64,000 bases of DNA from Actinomyces sp. (GCF_030530635.1 NZ_JAUMUL010000010.1:1-64000); one strand, 5' to 3'; positions 16,655-26,035 are shown, counted from the stretch's first letter. Translations and numbers: made by a program. Notes: generated from the sequence alone by a model not told the origin.

Positions 16655-17572
16655 TCGGCGTCTCCTGTGAGGTTGCGCAGGTAGGTGCGGCCGGCGTCGG
16701 TGATCCGGTAGCGCTGAAGGCGGCTTTGGGGCTTGTCCGGGATTGTGCGTTCGACCAGCCCGGCTTCGAGCAGGGGTTCGAGATGGCGACGCACATTGCG
16801 TGTCTCGTTGCTCAGCCCTATTTGGGACAGAAGTTCTGCGCGAGTCCTATCCGCGGTGCTAAGAAACGAGAGGATCGCGGCACGGTAGGCATCAGCACCT
16901 GTGTCTGACTGACTTGGTGCCCTGACTTGGTGATCCGACTTAGTGACTTGGTGCCCTGACTTGGTGATTCGCCCGGTTCGCTTGGAGCACCGCCATCCGC
17001 GCCCGACTTGCTCGCCTGTTCACTGACCTTGGCCGGATCGTGGCTGGACACGTAGATCGTGACCCGCACTCGGTCCTGGATCTCCTCAATGATGGGCTCG
17101 GGCAGGCCGGCCTCGGCCACCTGCTCGAAGACGCGCTGGACGCCGGTGCCCCACTGCTCCATGATCCCGGCCTCGCGGAAGATGCGCGCGAGGGCGGGGT
17201 TACGCAGGCGGGACACGCGCCGCATGGAGTCAATGGTCATGCCCGGCAGCAGCAGGCCGGGGCTGTCCACTTGGATGCGGTCGTCGTAGAAGCCGATGCG
17301 GATGGGTGTTCCGCGTTCCGCATAGGAGGCGTGGACGAGGGCGTTGACGATCACCTCGCGGATCGGCTCGATGGGGATCGAGTAGACATCCCGGCGCCGG
17401 ACCTCGCCGAAGACCGCGGTCTTGTAGGCGTGCTTGAGCAGGAACTCCACGGCGGGGTCGACGGCCAGCGGCATGGGGCCGTGGATCTCGGTCTGGTCGA
17501 AGATGTCAGTGCCGTGCGGGCCGCGCAGGCGCCCGCACTGGACCCAGGCGGAGGGCAGGAAGCGGTGTCCAG
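16651..17572 (-). pseudogene. RecG-like/AlbA_2-type ATPase gene, 5'-truncated and frameshifted
   Basis: The minus strand encodes the C-terminal half of a putative DNA-binding ATPase of the RecG-like (COG2865) type: RFLPSAWVQCGRLRGPHGTD, EVRRRDVYSIPIEPIREVIV and NALVHASYAERGTPIRIGFY, then RNPALARIFREAGIMEQWGT. The AlbA_2 N-terminal domain is missing; the sequence starts abruptly at a junction with brxA near 17570. After TKSGHQV the frame changes, and the winged-helix end (AYRAAILSFLSTADRTRAEL to LRNLTGDAE) lies in another frame, ending at 16651 in an ATGA overlap with pglZ. The break coincides with a 24-bp repeat. In the ancestral operon this gene probably sat between pglX and pglZ. Confidence 0.85.
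16911..16968. repeat. 24-bp out-of-frame direct repeat inside the ATPase remnant
   Basis: The sequence starting GACTTGGTGCCCTGACTTGG occurs at 16911-16934 and 16945-16968. The offset is 34 bases, not a multiple of three, so gain or loss of one unit shifts the reading frame. The two coding halves of the ATPase gene part exactly here. Confidence 0.8.
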
Positions 17573-17824
17573 GTAGGCGATCTCGGCATCGGTGAGCACC
17601 GACAGCCGCTGGATGAGTTCGCGGGTGAGCCTGACCGCCGTCGACCGGGTACGTGCATGCAGCAGATTACCGGCGTTCAGCGCCTGCCTGACCGCCTCCC
17701 AGTCACGCAACTCCAGGTACAGCGGAGCGGCAATCGTGGCCTCCGTCGCCAGAAGCCCGCCCACCACGAAGGACAGCCGATACGGCTCGGAGGTCGTCAC
17801 CACGGCGCCCAGATCGCTACTCAC
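17561..17824 (-). pseudogene. brxA: brxA (DUF1819) N-terminal stump
   Basis: BrxA is a small DNA-binding BREX protein of about 200 residues. Here only about 88 residues remain: EPYRLSFVVGGLLATEATIA, then LELRDWEAVRQALNAGNLL, HARTRSTAVRLTRELIQRL and LTDAEIAYLDTA. Then the sequence passes without a gap into the internal part of the RecG-like ATPase gene in a different frame. The likely start is the GTG at 17824. The junction implies one deletion removed the rest of brxA, all of brxB, brxC and pglX, and the 5' part of the ATPase gene. The original BREX promoter should lie at 17825-18050, which holds no other gene. Confidence 0.82.
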
Positions 17825-18050
17825 CGAACCACCACTCGCTTCGCACCTCCCGATCGCGGGATTCACTGCCGCTGAACAACGGAGCAACCCTAGCCGATCC
17901 GGACAGAGCCGGCAGGCGCGGCGCTGCCACCGATCTCGGGACGTAACCTCCATCGGTTTCGGCGGAGCTGGGCTGGGAGGTACCGGGGCCGGGCGGGAGT
18001 TCAACAAGACAGGCATTACCCACATCGGGAAGTCGGACTAACGTGAAACC

Positions 18051-18935
18051 GTGTGGATTCTCCTGGCCTGCGGCTCCGCCCTGTTCGCGGGACTGACCTC
18101 CATCCTGGCCAAACTCGGGGTGCGCACCACGGACTCCACGCTCGCCACGGCGCTGCGCACTCCGGTGATCCTCCTCGGTGCCTGGGCCATGACCCTGCTC
18201 AGTGGCTCTATCCGCGCCCTGCCGCACATAAGTGCGACCGGGCTGGGCTGGATGGTGCTATCCGGCCTGGCCACCGGTGCCTCCTGGCTGTGTTATTTCC
18301 GCGCCCTGCAACTGGGTGGCGTCTCCCGGGTGGTGCCCGTGGACAAGCTGAGCACGGTGATCACCGTTGTGCTCGCGGCCCTGCTGCTGGGTGAGTCGGT
18401 GCGGGCACAGGGCTGGATCGGCCTGCTGCTGATAACACTCGGAACGGCGCTCATGCTCGACCCGGCGGATCTGCGCGCCCTCCCGACTTCTATCGCCACC
18501 GGTCTGCGCCCGGGCGGTAGCTGGCTGCCATACGCCTGCGGCTCCGCCTTCTTCGCCGCTCTAACCGCAATCCTCGGCAAGCTCGGTGTGGCCGATATTC
18601 CGTCCGACCTGGCCACCGCGATACGCACCGTGGTGGTGCTGGTCATGGCCTGGGGCATGGTTGCCATCAGCACCCGCGGCGGCGCGCGTCCGCCGATCGT
18701 GCGCTCCGAACTGGCCTGGGTGCTCGCCTCCGGCCTGGCCACCTGCGCCTCCTGGCTGTGCTACTTCGGCGCCCTTGCGGTGGGGCCCGCCAGCGTGGTA
18801 GTCCCGATCGACAAGCTGAGCGTAGTAGTGGCGGTCGGCTTCTCCATGCTCGTGCTGAGGGAGCGGCTCGGTCGAAGGTATCTGGGCGGACTTCTCCTGC
18901 TCGTCGTCGGCACGCTGGTGATGACCGTGGCCTGA
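18051..18935 (+). CDS. EamA-family DMT superfamily transporter
   Basis: This 294-residue inner-membrane protein has ten predicted helices in two EamA halves. The halves are unusually alike: GSALFAGLTSILAKLGV and VVPVDKLSTVITVVLAALLL in the first, GSAFFAALTAILGKLGV and VVPIDKLSVVVAVGFSMLVL in the second, both with ASWLCYF. The family exports metabolites and amino acids; the substrate cannot be told here. The GTG at 18051 gives MWILLACG. It is divergent from the BREX remnant and is followed by tandem intergenic repeats. Confidence 0.88.
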   Translation: MWILLACGSALFAGLTSILAKLGVRTTDSTLATALRTPVILLGAWAMTLLSGSIRALPHISATGLGWMVLSGLATGASWLCYFRALQLGGVSRVVPVDKLSTVITVVLAALLLGESVRAQGWIGLLLITLGTALMLDPADLRALPTSIATGLRPGGSWLPYACGSAFFAALTAILGKLGVADIPSDLATAIRTVVVLVMAWGMVAISTRGGARPPIVRSELAWVLASGLATCASWLCYFGALAVGPASVVVPIDKLSVVVAVGFSMLVLRERLGRRYLGGLLLLVVGTLVMTVA

Positions 18936-18953
18936 TTAGCGGTTCTGGCCTCT

Positions 18954-19013
18954 GGCACGTAACTTCTACCGACCTCGGCACGTAACTTCTACCGACCTCG
19001 GCGGTTACTTCGG
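18954..19013 (+). repeat. 23-bp tandem intergenic repeat, copy set 1
   Basis: Two identical 23-base units (18954-18976 and 18977-18999), each GGCACGTAACTTC then TACCGACCTC, are followed by a partial third unit. Related units occur at 34324-34390 and 44869-44911. Each set lies just after a plus-strand gene. The core CCGACCTCGG is near-palindromic. Confidence 0.85.
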
Positions 19014-19025
19014 CAGGCCGGTAGC

Positions 19026-20234
19026 ATGTGCACCGAGATGACGAATTCGCCCATCAAACCAGTAGCCGCCTCCGCGGTGATGACCTCCACAACCGCACTG
19101 AACTCCACGAGCACCGCCGACTTGAACAACACCGCTGTCTCAACCGTCTCAGCCGTCTCAAGGACCGAACCAGGTTGCCCCGCAGGGGGCCCGGCCGACG
19201 TCACCCGCAGCCTGACCCTGCCCGACGACCTCGCCCCCGTCGCCCTGCTCGGCGCCCGAGACGAAGTGCTGCGCGCCGTCGAACGCGGCTTCCCCGACGT
19301 CTCCGTCCACGTGCGCGGCGCCACCGTGACCGTCACCGGCCCCGCCGCCCGGGTGGACGTGGTGGTCGTGCTGCTGTCCGAACTGATCGACGTCGCCCGC
19401 GCCGGCACGCCCCTGACCGCCGACGCCGTCGACCGCGCCATCAGCCTGCTGGACGCCTCCGCCCGCCCCGCCGAGGTCCTCACTGACGAGGTCCTGACCA
19501 CCCACGGGCGCTCCATCCGCCCCAAGTCGCTCGGTCAGAAGGCATACACCGACGCCATCGAGAACTCCACCATCACCTTCGGCATCGGCCCGGCCGGCAC
19601 CGGCAAGACGTACCTGGCCATGGCCAAGGCCGTCGACGCCCTGGTCCGCAAGCAGATCTCCCGCATCATCCTCACCCGCCCGGCCGTGGAGGCGGGAGAG
19701 AACCTCGGCTTCCTGCCCGGCACCCTCACCGACAAGATAGACCCCTACCTGCGGCCCCTGTACGACGCCCTGCACGACATGCTCGACGCCGAGGCCCTGC
19801 CGCAGCTGATCGCCGCCGGCACCATTGAGGTCGCCCCCCTGGCCTACATGCGCGGACGCACCCTCAATGACGCCTTCATCATCCTGGACGAGGCCCAGAA
19901 CACCAGCCCTGAGCAGATGAAGATGTTCCTCACCCGCCTCGGCTTCGGTTCCAAAATGGTGATCACCGGGGACATCTCCCAGATCGACCTGCCCGGCGGC
20001 CGCCCCTCCGGGCTGCGAGTGGTGCGCCGCATCCTCGACGGTCTGGAGGACATCGCCTTTTGTGAATTGACCGCCGCCGACGTGGTGCGCCACCGGCTCG
20101 TCGGCCAAATCGTCGACGCCTACGCCCGCTACGACGCCGCCCACGCCGACACCGTCGGTGCGGATCCGGCCACCCGCCGCGGTGGACCCCGGCGCCGCAC
20201 TCCCTCCGAATTCCGAGACAGGAACCGCCCATGA
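19026..20234 (+). CDS. phoH: PhoH-like ATPase
   Basis: PhoH-like proteins are cytoplasmic ATPases linked to RNA metabolism and nearly always sit upstream of ybeY. This 402-residue protein has a Ser/Thr-rich N-terminus, a KH-like segment (about 85-115), Walker A IGPAGTGKTYLAMAKAV (from about 187), ILTRPAVEAGENLGFLPG, and Walker B FIILDEAQNTSPEQMKMFLT with KMVITGD. Start choice is between the ATG at 19026 and one at 19038; neither has a clear ribosome-binding site. ybeY begins inside its stop codon. Confidence 0.92.
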   Translation: MCTEMTNSPIKPVAASAVMTSTTALNSTSTADLNNTAVSTVSAVSRTEPGCPAGGPADVTRSLTLPDDLAPVALLGARDEVLRAVERGFPDVSVHVRGATVTVTGPAARVDVVVVLLSELIDVARAGTPLTADAVDRAISLLDASARPAEVLTDEVLTTHGRSIRPKSLGQKAYTDAIENSTITFGIGPAGTGKTYLAMAKAVDALVRKQISRIILTRPAVEAGENLGFLPGTLTDKIDPYLRPLYDALHDMLDAEALPQLIAAGTIEVAPLAYMRGRTLNDAFIILDEAQNTSPEQMKMFLTRLGFGSKMVITGDISQIDLPGGRPSGLRVVRRILDGLEDIAFCELTAADVVRHRLVGQIVDAYARYDAAHADTVGADPATRRGGPRRRTPSEFRDRNRP

Positions 20235-20689
20235 CTACCGAGGTCATCAACGAGACCAGCACGAACATCGACGCCGCCGAGTTCGCCGCCCTGGCGGACT
20301 ATGTGCTGGCCGCCATGCACGTCAGCCCCCTGGCCGAACTCAACATCCTGTTCATCGACCCCGAGCCCATGGCCGAGCTGCACATGCGCTGGTTGGACCT
20401 GGAGGGCCCCACGGACGTCATGAGCTTCCCCATGGATGAGCTGCGCCCCGGCACCGCGGAGAACGAGACACCGCCGGGCACCCTGGGTGACGTGGTGCTG
20501 TGCCCGCAGGTCGCCGCCAAACAGGCCCTGGAGGCCGGGCATTCCGCCGTGGAGGAGATGCTGCTGCTGACCGTCCATGGCATCCTGCACCTGCTCGGCT
20601 ACGACCACGCCGAACCGGAGGAGAAGCAGGAGATGTTCGGCCTCCAGCGCACCCTCCTGCTCACCTTCCTGGCGGAGCGGGGCAAGTGA
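20231..20689 (+). CDS. ybeY: Endoribonuclease YbeY (rRNA maturation factor)
   Basis: YbeY is a zinc-dependent endoribonuclease needed for 16S rRNA 3'-end maturation and ribosome quality control. The 152-residue product has the metal-binding signature HGILHLLGYDH (about 115-125) and the family motif LNILFIDPEPMAELHMRWLD and GPTDVMSFPMDE. The start overlaps the phoH stop (ATGA), and its own stop overlaps the next GTG, so phoH, ybeY and the CBS-domain gene are translationally coupled. Confidence 0.95.
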   Translation: MTTEVINETSTNIDAAEFAALADYVLAAMHVSPLAELNILFIDPEPMAELHMRWLDLEGPTDVMSFPMDELRPGTAENETPPGTLGDVVLCPQVAAKQALEAGHSAVEEMLLLTVHGILHLLGYDHAEPEEKQEMFGLQRTLLLTFLAERGK

Positions 20690-22029
20690 CCGCGGTACCG
20701 ACGGTCCTGCTGCTGGTCGCCGCGGTGATCGTCCTCGGAATCGGCATGGTGCTCTCGGCGGGGGAGGGAGCCCTGACCCGCATGACCCGGGCCGCCGCCG
20801 ACGACCTGGTCGAAGCCGGTCGGCGCGGCGCCGACCGCGTGGCCGCCCTGACCACCAAGCGCGACCAGGTACTGGGCACCCTCACCGGCCTGCGCGCCGC
20901 GGTAGACATGCTGGCCGCGATCCTGGTGACACTCGGTGTGGCGGGCCGCTTCGACCGCTGGTGGCAGGTGCTACTGGTGGCAATCGCCCTGAACCTGGTG
21001 CTGCTCGGGCTGCTGGTCGGCATCTCCCCGCGTTCCGCTGGGCGCCGCAACCCCGCAGGCACCCTGCTGGTGCTCGCCGGCCTGCTGGAGCGGGTCGACG
21101 CCCTCGGCGCGCCCTGGCGCTGGCTCGACTCACGGTTCGGTCATGCCTCCGCGCTCACCGAAGCCGAGATGCGTGCCGAAGTCACCGAGGACCTGCGCGA
21201 GATGATCGACGAGATAGGCGACTCCGAGACCATCGAGGACGAGGATCGGGAAATGCTCCGCTCCGTCGTCGAACTCGGCCAGACGCTTGTGCGTGAAGTC
21301 ATGGTGCCCCGCACCGACATGGTCACCATTGATGAGCACAAGCCCGCCTCCGCCGGCCTGCGCCTGTTCATCCGCTCCGGCTACTCCCGCGTGCCCGTGA
21401 TCGGTGAGGACGCCGATGACGTGCGCGGCATCCTGTATCTGAAGGACGTGCTGCGGCGCCTGTCCGACCACCCCGAGCACGGGGAGCGGCCGGTGGTTTC
21501 CTTCGTGCGCGAGGCCGTCTACGTGCCCGAGACCAAGCTCGCCGATGACCTGCTGCGGGAAATGCAGCTCGGGCACTTCCACATCGCCCTGGCCGTGGAC
21601 GAATACGGCGGCATCGCCGGCCTGGTCACCCTGGAGGACCTTTTGGAGGAGGTCGTCGGCGAACTCACCGACGAGCACGACCACGCCGAGCCGGTCGCCG
21701 AAGACCTTGGGGACGGCACCTTCCGGGTGCCCGTCCGCCTGGGCCTGGACGCCCTCGGTGAGCTCTTCGACCTGGAGATCGACGACGACGACGTCGACAC
21801 CGCCGGCGGCCTGCTCACCAAGGCCATCGGCCGGGTGCCGCTGCCCGGGGCCAGCGGTGACGTACAGGGCATCCACCTGGTGGCCGAGGAGGCCACCGGG
21901 CGACGCCGCCAAGTCGCCACCCTCCGGGCCTCCCGCACCGACGCCGTCACGCATGGCCCCCACCAGACAGACTCCGATCCGGCAGACACCATTAATCAGC
22001 ACGCCGAAAACGACGAGAAGGACGACTGA
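20686..22029 (+). CDS. CNNM/CBS-domain membrane protein (HlyC/CorC family)
   Basis: This 447-residue protein combines an N-terminal membrane region of three or four helices (1-130) with a cytoplasmic CBS pair: LVREVMVPRTDMVTID and GYSRVPVIGE, then VDEYGGIAGLVTLEDLLEEV. A CorC/HlyC transporter-associated domain (DGTFRVPVRLGLDALGELFD) follows, and an Asp/His-rich tail ends it. The family is linked to magnesium or cobalt handling. The start is the GTG at 20686 overlapping the ybeY stop; a longer upstream frame lies inside ybeY and was rejected. Confidence 0.9.
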   Translation: MTAVPTVLLLVAAVIVLGIGMVLSAGEGALTRMTRAAADDLVEAGRRGADRVAALTTKRDQVLGTLTGLRAAVDMLAAILVTLGVAGRFDRWWQVLLVAIALNLVLLGLLVGISPRSAGRRNPAGTLLVLAGLLERVDALGAPWRWLDSRFGHASALTEAEMRAEVTEDLREMIDEIGDSETIEDEDREMLRSVVELGQTLVREVMVPRTDMVTIDEHKPASAGLRLFIRSGYSRVPVIGEDADDVRGILYLKDVLRRLSDHPEHGERPVVSFVREAVYVPETKLADDLLREMQLGHFHIALAVDEYGGIAGLVTLEDLLEEVVGELTDEHDHAEPVAEDLGDGTFRVPVRLGLDALGELFDLEIDDDDVDTAGGLLTKAIGRVPLPGASGDVQGIHLVAEEATGRRRQVATLRASRTDAVTHGPHQTDSDPADTINQHAENDEKDD

Positions 22030-22038
22030 GGAGATCCG

Positions 22039-23055
22039 ATGACCAGCGCCACCGACCCCGACGGCTTCCCCATCCTGCCCGATGACCCGGACACCGCCGC
22101 AGACCCCGCCCGCGCCGCCATCGCCATCCCGGACTTCCCCGAGGACTTCCGGGCCGGCTTCGTGTGCCTCATGGGCCGCCCCAACACCGGCAAGTCCACC
22201 CTGACCAACGCGCTGGTGGGCACCAAGATCGCCATCACCTCCGGGCGTCCCGAAACCACCCGCCACAACGTGCGCGGCGTCGTCAGTCGGCCGGACTGCC
22301 AGCTGGTGCTGGTGGACACCCCGGGCTTCCACCGCCCCCGGACCCTCCTGGGGCAGCGCCTGAACGACCTGGTGCGTGAGACCCTGGCCGGCGTGGATGT
22401 GGTCGCCTTCTGCATCCCCGCCGGTGACAAGATCGGCCCCGGCGACCGGCTCATCGCCCGAGAACTGGCCGACCTGGGCAAGCCCGTCGTCGCCGTCGTC
22501 ACCAAGACCGACACCGTCTCCCGCGCCAAACTGGCCGAGCAGCTGCTCGCCGTCGACCAGCTCGGACAGTGGGCGGACATCGTGCCCGTCTCCGCCGTCG
22601 AGGGGGAGCAGATCGACGTCCTGGAGGAAGTCCTCGCCTCCCACCTGCCGCCATCCCCGCCGCTGTACCCCACCGACTCCGTCACCGACGAACCGCAGGC
22701 CGTCATGGTCGGCGAACTCGTCCGCGAAGCCGCCCTGGAGCGGCTGCGGGATGAGCTGCCGCACTCGCTGGCCGTCGTCGTCGACGAGATCGTGGACCCG
22801 GCCACCGCCGAGAACGCCGGCCGCATCAAGGGAACCGGCAACCGCCTGCAGGTGCGCGTCAGCCTCCTGGTGGAGCGCGACTCCCAAAAGGCCATCGTGA
22901 TCGGTCGGGGCGGCGCCAACCTCAAGGCCATCGGCACCCAGGCGCGCCGCGGCATCCAGGAGCTGCTGGGTCGCAAGGTCTACCTCGACCTGCACGTGCG
23001 CACCGTCAAGGACTGGCAGTCCGACCCCAAGGCGTTGGCCAGGCTCGGATTCTGA
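22039..23055 (+). CDS. era: GTPase Era
   Basis: Era binds the 3' end of 16S rRNA and acts in 30S assembly. The 338-residue product has G1 GRPNTGKST (46-54), effector SGRPETTRHNVRG, G3 VLVDTPGFH, G4 VTKTD and the C-terminal KH domain with VERDSQKAIVIGRGGANLKA and LLGRKVYLDLHVRTVKDW. An acidic N-terminal extension of about 35 residues precedes the G domain. GAGGAG lies before the ATG, 9 bp after the CBS gene, continuing the phoH-ybeY unit. Confidence 0.96.
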   Translation: MTSATDPDGFPILPDDPDTAADPARAAIAIPDFPEDFRAGFVCLMGRPNTGKSTLTNALVGTKIAITSGRPETTRHNVRGVVSRPDCQLVLVDTPGFHRPRTLLGQRLNDLVRETLAGVDVVAFCIPAGDKIGPGDRLIARELADLGKPVVAVVTKTDTVSRAKLAEQLLAVDQLGQWADIVPVSAVEGEQIDVLEEVLASHLPPSPPLYPTDSVTDEPQAVMVGELVREAALERLRDELPHSLAVVVDEIVDPATAENAGRIKGTGNRLQVRVSLLVERDSQKAIVIGRGGANLKAIGTQARRGIQELLGRKVYLDLHVRTVKDWQSDPKALARLGF

Positions 23056-23067
23056 AACCGCCCGCCC

Positions 23068-24945
23068 ATGCATCCGCTCCCCGACTCCCGAAACAGCTCC
23101 GCGCATGGACGCCTGAGCGAACGCCCCCGGGCCGGCCTGGGCCGTCGCCTCGGCCCCAAGCGGCAGCCCGCGCGCATCACCGCGGCCGAACTGCGCTCCG
23201 GCTGGGCCTGGATACGTGAATTCCCCCGCCGCGTCTGGTCGCTCGTCTCTTGGCTGTGGCGCACCGAGCGGCGCCGCACCATGATCGTGTTGGTGGCGGC
23301 CGCGGGCGTCGCCGCCCTCCTGGGACTGCTCGGCACCGGCGGCCGGGAGATCTGGGAGATCCTGCTGACTATCGGTCTGGGCGCCCTGGTAGTCGCGGTC
23401 TCCACCGACCACCGCGTCATCGGCGGCGTGGTGGTGACCGTCCTCGGCCTCAGTCTGATCGGTACTCTCGCCGGGCCCCGCTGGAATCCTCAACCGGTCA
23501 CCGACTCCCTGACCCCGTCCACCACCGACACCACCATCGGCGGGACGATCGCCACTCCCGGCGTCGGCACCTACCAGGTCGAGACCACCACCGTGACCAT
23601 CACCCAGGCCGACGGCGGGGAGGTCTCCGCCCTGCTGCGTCGCCCCATAGGCGTAGATGGCAACACCCCCGGTGTCGTCTTCATGCACGGCGCCGGCACC
23701 CACACCATCTGGGGCTTTACCGAACAGGCCGAGTCACTGGCCTCAGCCGGCGTGGCCACACTCGTACCCTCCAAACCCATGGAGGACTACTCCACAACCG
23801 ACCGCGACTACCTGTCCATGGCCGCCGAGTACCGGCGGAGCCTGGACTATCTGGTCGCCCTGGACGGTGTGGACGGGGACGCCGTCGGCATTTACGGGGA
23901 GTCTGAGGGCGCCATTCCCGCGGTGGTGCTGACCGCCGAGGACAACCGTGTCGCCTTCCTGATCCTGGCCAGCGCCCCCGTGGTGCGACTGCGCGAGCAG
24001 GCCGCCCTGGCCGTGGACAGCTACATGCGCAACGTCGGTGTGCCCGAGGCCATGCTCGACCTGATTCCGCGCGTGCTCGGCAGTGCGGAGATCCCCGGTG
24101 GCGGCTTCGAATACGCCGACTTCGACTCGGTTGCATATTTGGAGAGCCTCACTGTCCCAGTGCTGATGCTCTACGGCACCGCCGACGCCTCCATGCCCCT
24201 GGTGCAGGGACCGACCACCGTTCGGGACGCCCTGCGGGCAAACGCCAACGAGCAGCTCACCGTCCGCTACTACGACGGCGCCAACCACGGGTTGAAACTC
24301 GGCATCTCCACCTCCGGCTCCCTCGCCCCGGGAGTGGCCCGCGACCTGTCCCGCTGGGTGGCGGGCCTGCCGGAGACCGCCGCCGCCGAGCCCCACGTAG
24401 CGGGCGCCACCCCAACCCAGGCCTACTGGGCGCAGCGGCCCGACTCCACCCGCTGGTACGCCTCCGGGGACCTCATGCTGGCCACATTCGTCATCGGCTT
24501 CGGACTGATGACGGCGGCGGGGCTGGGCTGGCTGCTCGGACAGGGGCCACGGCTGCGAGGACGGCGCGGCCTACACCTTCCCGACCCCATCGGGCGCTGG
24601 GCCGTCGCCCTGTGCCTGAGCGTGACGGCGGCCTGGCTGCTGTATGCGATTTACATCCTCGGCGTGGCGTCCCTGGCCATCAGCTACCGCACCAACCACC
24701 TGTTCTCCTACGGCGGCTGGGTGGTGGTGCAACTGGTAGCGGTTCTTGCAGTGGTCTTGCTCGTCAAGGTCGTCCACCGGGCGCGCCTCATGCGGGCCGC
24801 GGTACATTCAGCCAACCGGGACCGCGGTGAGAAGGGCCGCTGGCTCACCGTGCCTGCGGCCTCCGTATTCACTGCGGCGTTGACCGGAGCCGTGGTGCTG
24901 CTGGTGGCCATCGCCTACTGGGGCCTGTTCCCCATGCTGGTTTGA
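23068..24945 (+). CDS. Membrane-anchored alpha/beta hydrolase
   Basis: This 625-residue protein has three hydrophobic segments near the N-terminus (about 70-140), a middle hydrolase domain (about 165-450) and four or five membrane segments at the C-terminus (about 475-625). The hydrolase shows HGAGTHTIWGF as oxyanion region, GIYGESEGAIPAVVL with the nucleophile serine, LYGTADASMP with the likely acid, and DGANHGLKL with the catalytic histidine. It probably acts on an ester or peptide at the outer membrane face; I know no characterised homologue with this arrangement. It follows era by 12 bp and may be cotranscribed. Confidence 0.75.
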   Translation: MHPLPDSRNSSAHGRLSERPRAGLGRRLGPKRQPARITAAELRSGWAWIREFPRRVWSLVSWLWRTERRRTMIVLVAAAGVAALLGLLGTGGREIWEILLTIGLGALVVAVSTDHRVIGGVVVTVLGLSLIGTLAGPRWNPQPVTDSLTPSTTDTTIGGTIATPGVGTYQVETTTVTITQADGGEVSALLRRPIGVDGNTPGVVFMHGAGTHTIWGFTEQAESLASAGVATLVPSKPMEDYSTTDRDYLSMAAEYRRSLDYLVALDGVDGDAVGIYGESEGAIPAVVLTAEDNRVAFLILASAPVVRLREQAALAVDSYMRNVGVPEAMLDLIPRVLGSAEIPGGGFEYADFDSVAYLESLTVPVLMLYGTADASMPLVQGPTTVRDALRANANEQLTVRYYDGANHGLKLGISTSGSLAPGVARDLSRWVAGLPETAAAEPHVAGATPTQAYWAQRPDSTRWYASGDLMLATFVIGFGLMTAAGLGWLLGQGPRLRGRRGLHLPDPIGRWAVALCLSVTAAWLLYAIYILGVASLAISYRTNHLFSYGGWVVVQLVAVLAVVLLVKVVHRARLMRAAVHSANRDRGEKGRWLTVPAASVFTAALTGAVVLLVAIAYWGLFPMLV

Positions 24946-24982
24946 GCTGTGCCGTATAGATCATTCAGGTGAGGATGCGTCT

Positions 24983-26035
24983 GTGAGAGCCCTGACCATG
25001 ATTGCCTGGGCGTGCCGTCTGCGCCGCCCCGGAATCATCTTCACGCCGTCCGTGTGCTCCTTCGCCCTCGTGCTGGTCGCCATACTCGTAGTGGCATCGA
25101 CTCGGGGCACGGTGACAGTGACGGGCGTTCCCGCACAGGCCCTGGTGGTAGGCGGTGCGGGTGTGCCGTTGGCGGCGCTGAACGCCTCGATGTTGCTGCG
25201 TGACATCAACGCCACCCGGGATGCGGCCCTGCGCTACTACGGATTCGGGCCGGCGGACTTTCTCGCGCTGTACGCAGTCATGTCCCTGCCGCTGACGGCG
25301 TTGGAGGCTGTGTGTGGAACGTTAGTAGTGGACTTTCCGGGCTGGTCCGAACCGGGCCGCTTCGGGCTGCTGTTGGCGGCGTGGACGGTGACGACGGCGC
25401 TGGGGGCGGTTGCCGCGGACTGGCTTGGACGCGTCGGCATTGCACCCGGGCTCCCAATGACGCGGCTAAAGCTGCGGATCGGTGCCAGGCTGCGGACCCG
25501 TGTCTCTTCGCTGTGCGTGGTCTACCTGTGCTCGGCCTCCTGGTTGCCGACGATTCTGGTGGCAGCTGTGGGCGTGGTGAGCGCATACGCGCTGGGACGC
25601 TTCGGTCAGTCGGTCTTCGTTGGCGTGTTTGTCGCGGGTGCCTACCTGGCTGCGACGGTGATCGGCGTTCTCGCCGAGGTCGATGACACGCCTTCAGCCC
25701 GCTATGCCAGGAGCCGTTACGCCATCGCCGACGCGGAGCTGCGGCGCGCCAAGCTCGCGCTGGCGCTGCCGCTACTGGTTGCCGAATGCCTGGCGGCTAG
25801 CTCGCTCGGCATGGTCGCCGGGGCCCGCATCGATGTCGTCCACCTGCTGGTGTGCCTGGTATACCTGCCGCTACTGGCGATGGCGCTGGCCGACGCCGCC
25901 ACCGCCTACACCCGGCGGCATCGCATGCTGCCCGCCGCGGAACTGGGCGGGGCACTGCTCGCCCTGGTTCCGGGGCTGCCCCTGGCGGTGCTCCCGGCCG
26001 CCGCCCACCTACTGTGCAGAAGTGAACATGCTTGA
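24983..26035 (+). CDS. Polytopic membrane protein, putative ABC permease
   Basis: This 350-residue protein has about ten hydrophobic segments and no soluble domain. It has no motif I recognise. Its stop overlaps the start of an ABC ATPase gene (26028), so it is most likely the membrane partner of that ATPase. The start is GTG at 24983. Because the ATPase gene is frameshifted, the pair may be inactive. Confidence 0.65.
   Translation: MRALTMIAWACRLRRPGIIFTPSVCSFALVLVAILVVASTRGTVTVTGVPAQALVVGGAGVPLAALNASMLLRDINATRDAALRYYGFGPADFLALYAVMSLPLTALEAVCGTLVVDFPGWSEPGRFGLLLAAWTVTTALGAVAADWLGRVGIAPGLPMTRLKLRIGARLRTRVSSLCVVYLCSASWLPTILVAAVGVVSAYALGRFGQSVFVGVFVAGAYLAATVIGVLAEVDDTPSARYARSRYAIADAELRRAKLALALPLLVAECLAASSLGMVAGARIDVVHLLVCLVYLPLLAMALADAATAYTRRHRMLPAAELGGALLALVPGLPLAVLPAAAHLLCRSEHA

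Noticed and set aside
16818..17474. Independent 218-residue ATPase gene starting at MPLAV
   Set aside because: The homologous sequence continues upstream of that Met to the deletion junction, and the C-terminus after the 24-bp repeat is out of frame; better described as one pseudogene.
11969..17824. Functional complete BREX type 1 system
   Set aside because: brxB, brxC and pglX are missing, brxA is a stump and the ATPase gene is frameshifted.
21130..23703. Very long minus-strand open frame opposite the CBS-domain gene and era
   Set aside because: Gly/Val/Asp-rich composition with no domain, exactly antisense to two strongly conserved genes; typical third-position GC artefact.
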